Below the pieces are notes generated by a model. It did not search any database and was not told the DNA's origin. It worked only from the letters and a program-made list of their open reading frames with translations. From CAVRUD01 sp963724285 (GTDB taxonomy: Bacteria > Chloroflexota > Chloroflexia > Thermomicrobiales > UBA6265): a DNA stretch of 64,000 nt. Shown piece after piece: positions 62,964 through 64,000 of the stretch; the first letter of the stretch is position 1; the number at the start of each line of letters is the position of its first letter. The position numbers and the translations under genes were made by a program. Location: assembly GCA_963724285.1 (NCBI GenBank), contig CAVRUD010000013.1, forward strand, positions 473,136-537,135, in the 5' to 3' direction.

Positions 62964-64000
62964 CTACGTCCGCGCTACCGGCCAGCGGGTGCCGCTTGTG
63001 TCGACCCAGCGGCCCTGGCGGCTGGAACGGTGGACGCCGTCGATGACCTCCTGGACCTTGGCGCCGTCATTGAAGGAGGGGGTGGCCTGGGTGCCCTCGC
63101 GGATCGCCCTGATCCAGGCTCGGTGGAGGCCGATCGTCGGAGGGATGAGGGGGTGGCCGAAGTTGGGGAGGTCGTCGTCGGGACGGGCGGGGATATCCTG
63201 CTCCTGCAGGGCGCCCTCGCCCCAGCGAGCGCCGTAGAGGGCGTCGTCACCGTGGGCCATCAGCATGCCGGAGCCGGACAGGATGATCTCTTCGCCGGTA
63301 TCGACCGGCGCGGTCGCGCAGACATGAACCGTGGCCAGAGCGCCATTGGCGAAGCGGAGCGCAAAGAAAGGCAAAATTGTCGTCGGCGTCGACCTTGGCC
63401 ATGATGCTGGAGTCCGGCATCCGTCGCCGACCGACCATGGTCGCCGTCGCCCCGGCAACGCCCTTGATTTCGCCAAACCACCAGCGCAGCGCGTCGATGT
63501 GGTGCGAACCCGTCGCCCCCAGCATTCCGCCGGCCTTGTCGTCCTCCATCAGCCAGGAGAATGGCCGCCCGTAAGGATCGGCCAGGCTGGAGCGAAAGAC
63601 GGTCAGCGTGGCGCTCTGCGGCTCTCCCAGAAACCCCTGATCGATCAGCTCTTTGATCCGGCGTCGGATCGGCAGGAAGCGGAACTCATGGTGGACCATT
63701 GCCGCCACGCCGACCTGCTCGGCCATCTTGGTCATGTCGCGCGCTTCGGCGACGGACCGGGCCATGGGCTTTTCGCAGAGGACATGTTTGCCGGCTTCGA
63801 GGGCGGCCGGCGCCCATCTGATAGTGCAGGAACGGCGGGGAAGCGACGACGACGGCATCGACCTCGGGGTCGTCGATCACGTCGCGGTAGTCGCTGACGG
63901 CTTTGAGGATATAGTGCTCGGCGGCGACCGCGGCGGCGCGGTCCTGGCGTCTCGACCAGACCGAGACGACCTCGGTATCCGGCAGATAGGTCAGCGACGG
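62964..64000 (-). CDS. Gfo/Idh/MocA family oxidoreductase, 5' end outside the window
   Basis: About 340 residues of an NAD(P)-dependent sugar or inositol dehydrogenase-like protein. In order: VVSVWSRRQDRAAAVA, DPEVDAVVVASPPFLHY, ALEAGKHVLCEKPMARSV (catalytic-lysine EKP motif), MVHHEFRFLPIRRRI, MLGATGSHHIDALRWWFG, FALRFANGALATVHV. Breaks near 63815 (extra G) and 63370 (extra T) are of the same duplicated-base kind as in metX and metY. The N-terminal Rossmann loop is cut off by the window edge. Confidence 0.82.

Noticed and set aside
1..64000. CRISPR array, tRNA, rRNA, phage or defence island
   Set aside because: Read for direct repeats with regular spacers, TTCGA-type T-loops and phage or restriction genes; none seen. 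The closest case is the Uma2-type nuclease, which stands alone.

Overview
The window is GC-rich bacterial DNA whose gene set points to the Chloroflexota, most likely a Thermomicrobia/Sphaerobacter-like organism. This is an inference from composition and gene content, not from a marker gene. The grounds are GTG/TTG starts with strong Shine-Dalgarno sites, Tat-exported proteins, paired LuxR/NB-ARC/TPR regulators, tandem exported ferritin-like proteins, an actinobacterial-style PimA plus CDP-alcohol phosphotransferase pair, and many palindromic intergenic repeats. I found no tRNA, rRNA, CRISPR array, phage or plasmid backbone. The window is mostly core chromosome with small mobile or decaying insertions.

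Layout. 0-9.5 kb: partial PepF, an exported beta-propeller, a Ski2-like helicase, a large LuxR/ATPase regulator, a DinB-fold protein and a Uma2 endonuclease. 9.6-15.3 kb: a glycosyltransferase overlapping thiL, pyrophosphatase, a maleylpyruvate-isomerase-fold protein and two tandem ferritin-like proteins. 15.6-18.8 kb: an overlapping dapA-dapB pair behind a T-box riboswitch with its own promoter and terminator, then a P-loop kinase. 18.9-22.7 kb: a 5'-nucleotidase-type phosphoesterase, an SRPBCC protein, a nitroreductase with a promoter and operator-like palindrome, and a DUF3386-like protein. 23.2-27.4 kb: an Fe(III)-type ABC importer (binding protein, fused permease, ATPase). 27.4-31.4 kb: a decayed toxin-antitoxin pair, tsaE, then a sugar ABC importer whose permease is broken. 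31.6-35.7 kb: tsaB-rimI-tsaD, an inositol monophosphatase and a c-di-AMP receptor. 35.9-43.3 kb: a second LuxR/ATPase regulator with one frameshift, an unknown translationally coupled pair, and a GH116 glycosidase. 43.5-52.0 kb: an M20 peptidase, a VapC-type module, a phosphodiesterase, a TPR protein, a CoxG-like protein and a TAXI-TRAP cluster (fused permease, DUF1850, binding protein), then a NUDIX protein. 52.3-57.3 kb: a DUF3817-like protein, PimA-like and PgsA-like lipid genes, small proteins, a nitrilase and an SDR. 57.4-58.5 kb: an insertion sequence. 58.5-64 kb: an exported DUF4097-like protein, a SAM-I riboswitch driving metX-metY, and a Gfo/Idh/MocA oxidoreductase cut by the window end.

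Three signals stand out. First, two amino-acid riboswitches control adjacent biosynthetic branches of the aspartate family: a T-box whose best specifier is AAG (Lys) before dapA-dapB, and a SAM-I riboswitch before metX-metY. Second, several families of palindromic intergenic repeats are interspersed, and one has the same ends as the DNA bracketing the insertion sequence, which suggests MITE-type derivatives. Third, frameshifts are unevenly distributed. From about 60.3 to 63.9 kb almost every one is a single inserted, often duplicated base, which looks like residual sequencing error rather than gene decay. The toxin-antitoxin and sugar-permease remnants at 27-31 kb carry stops or an internal deletion and look genuinely decayed.
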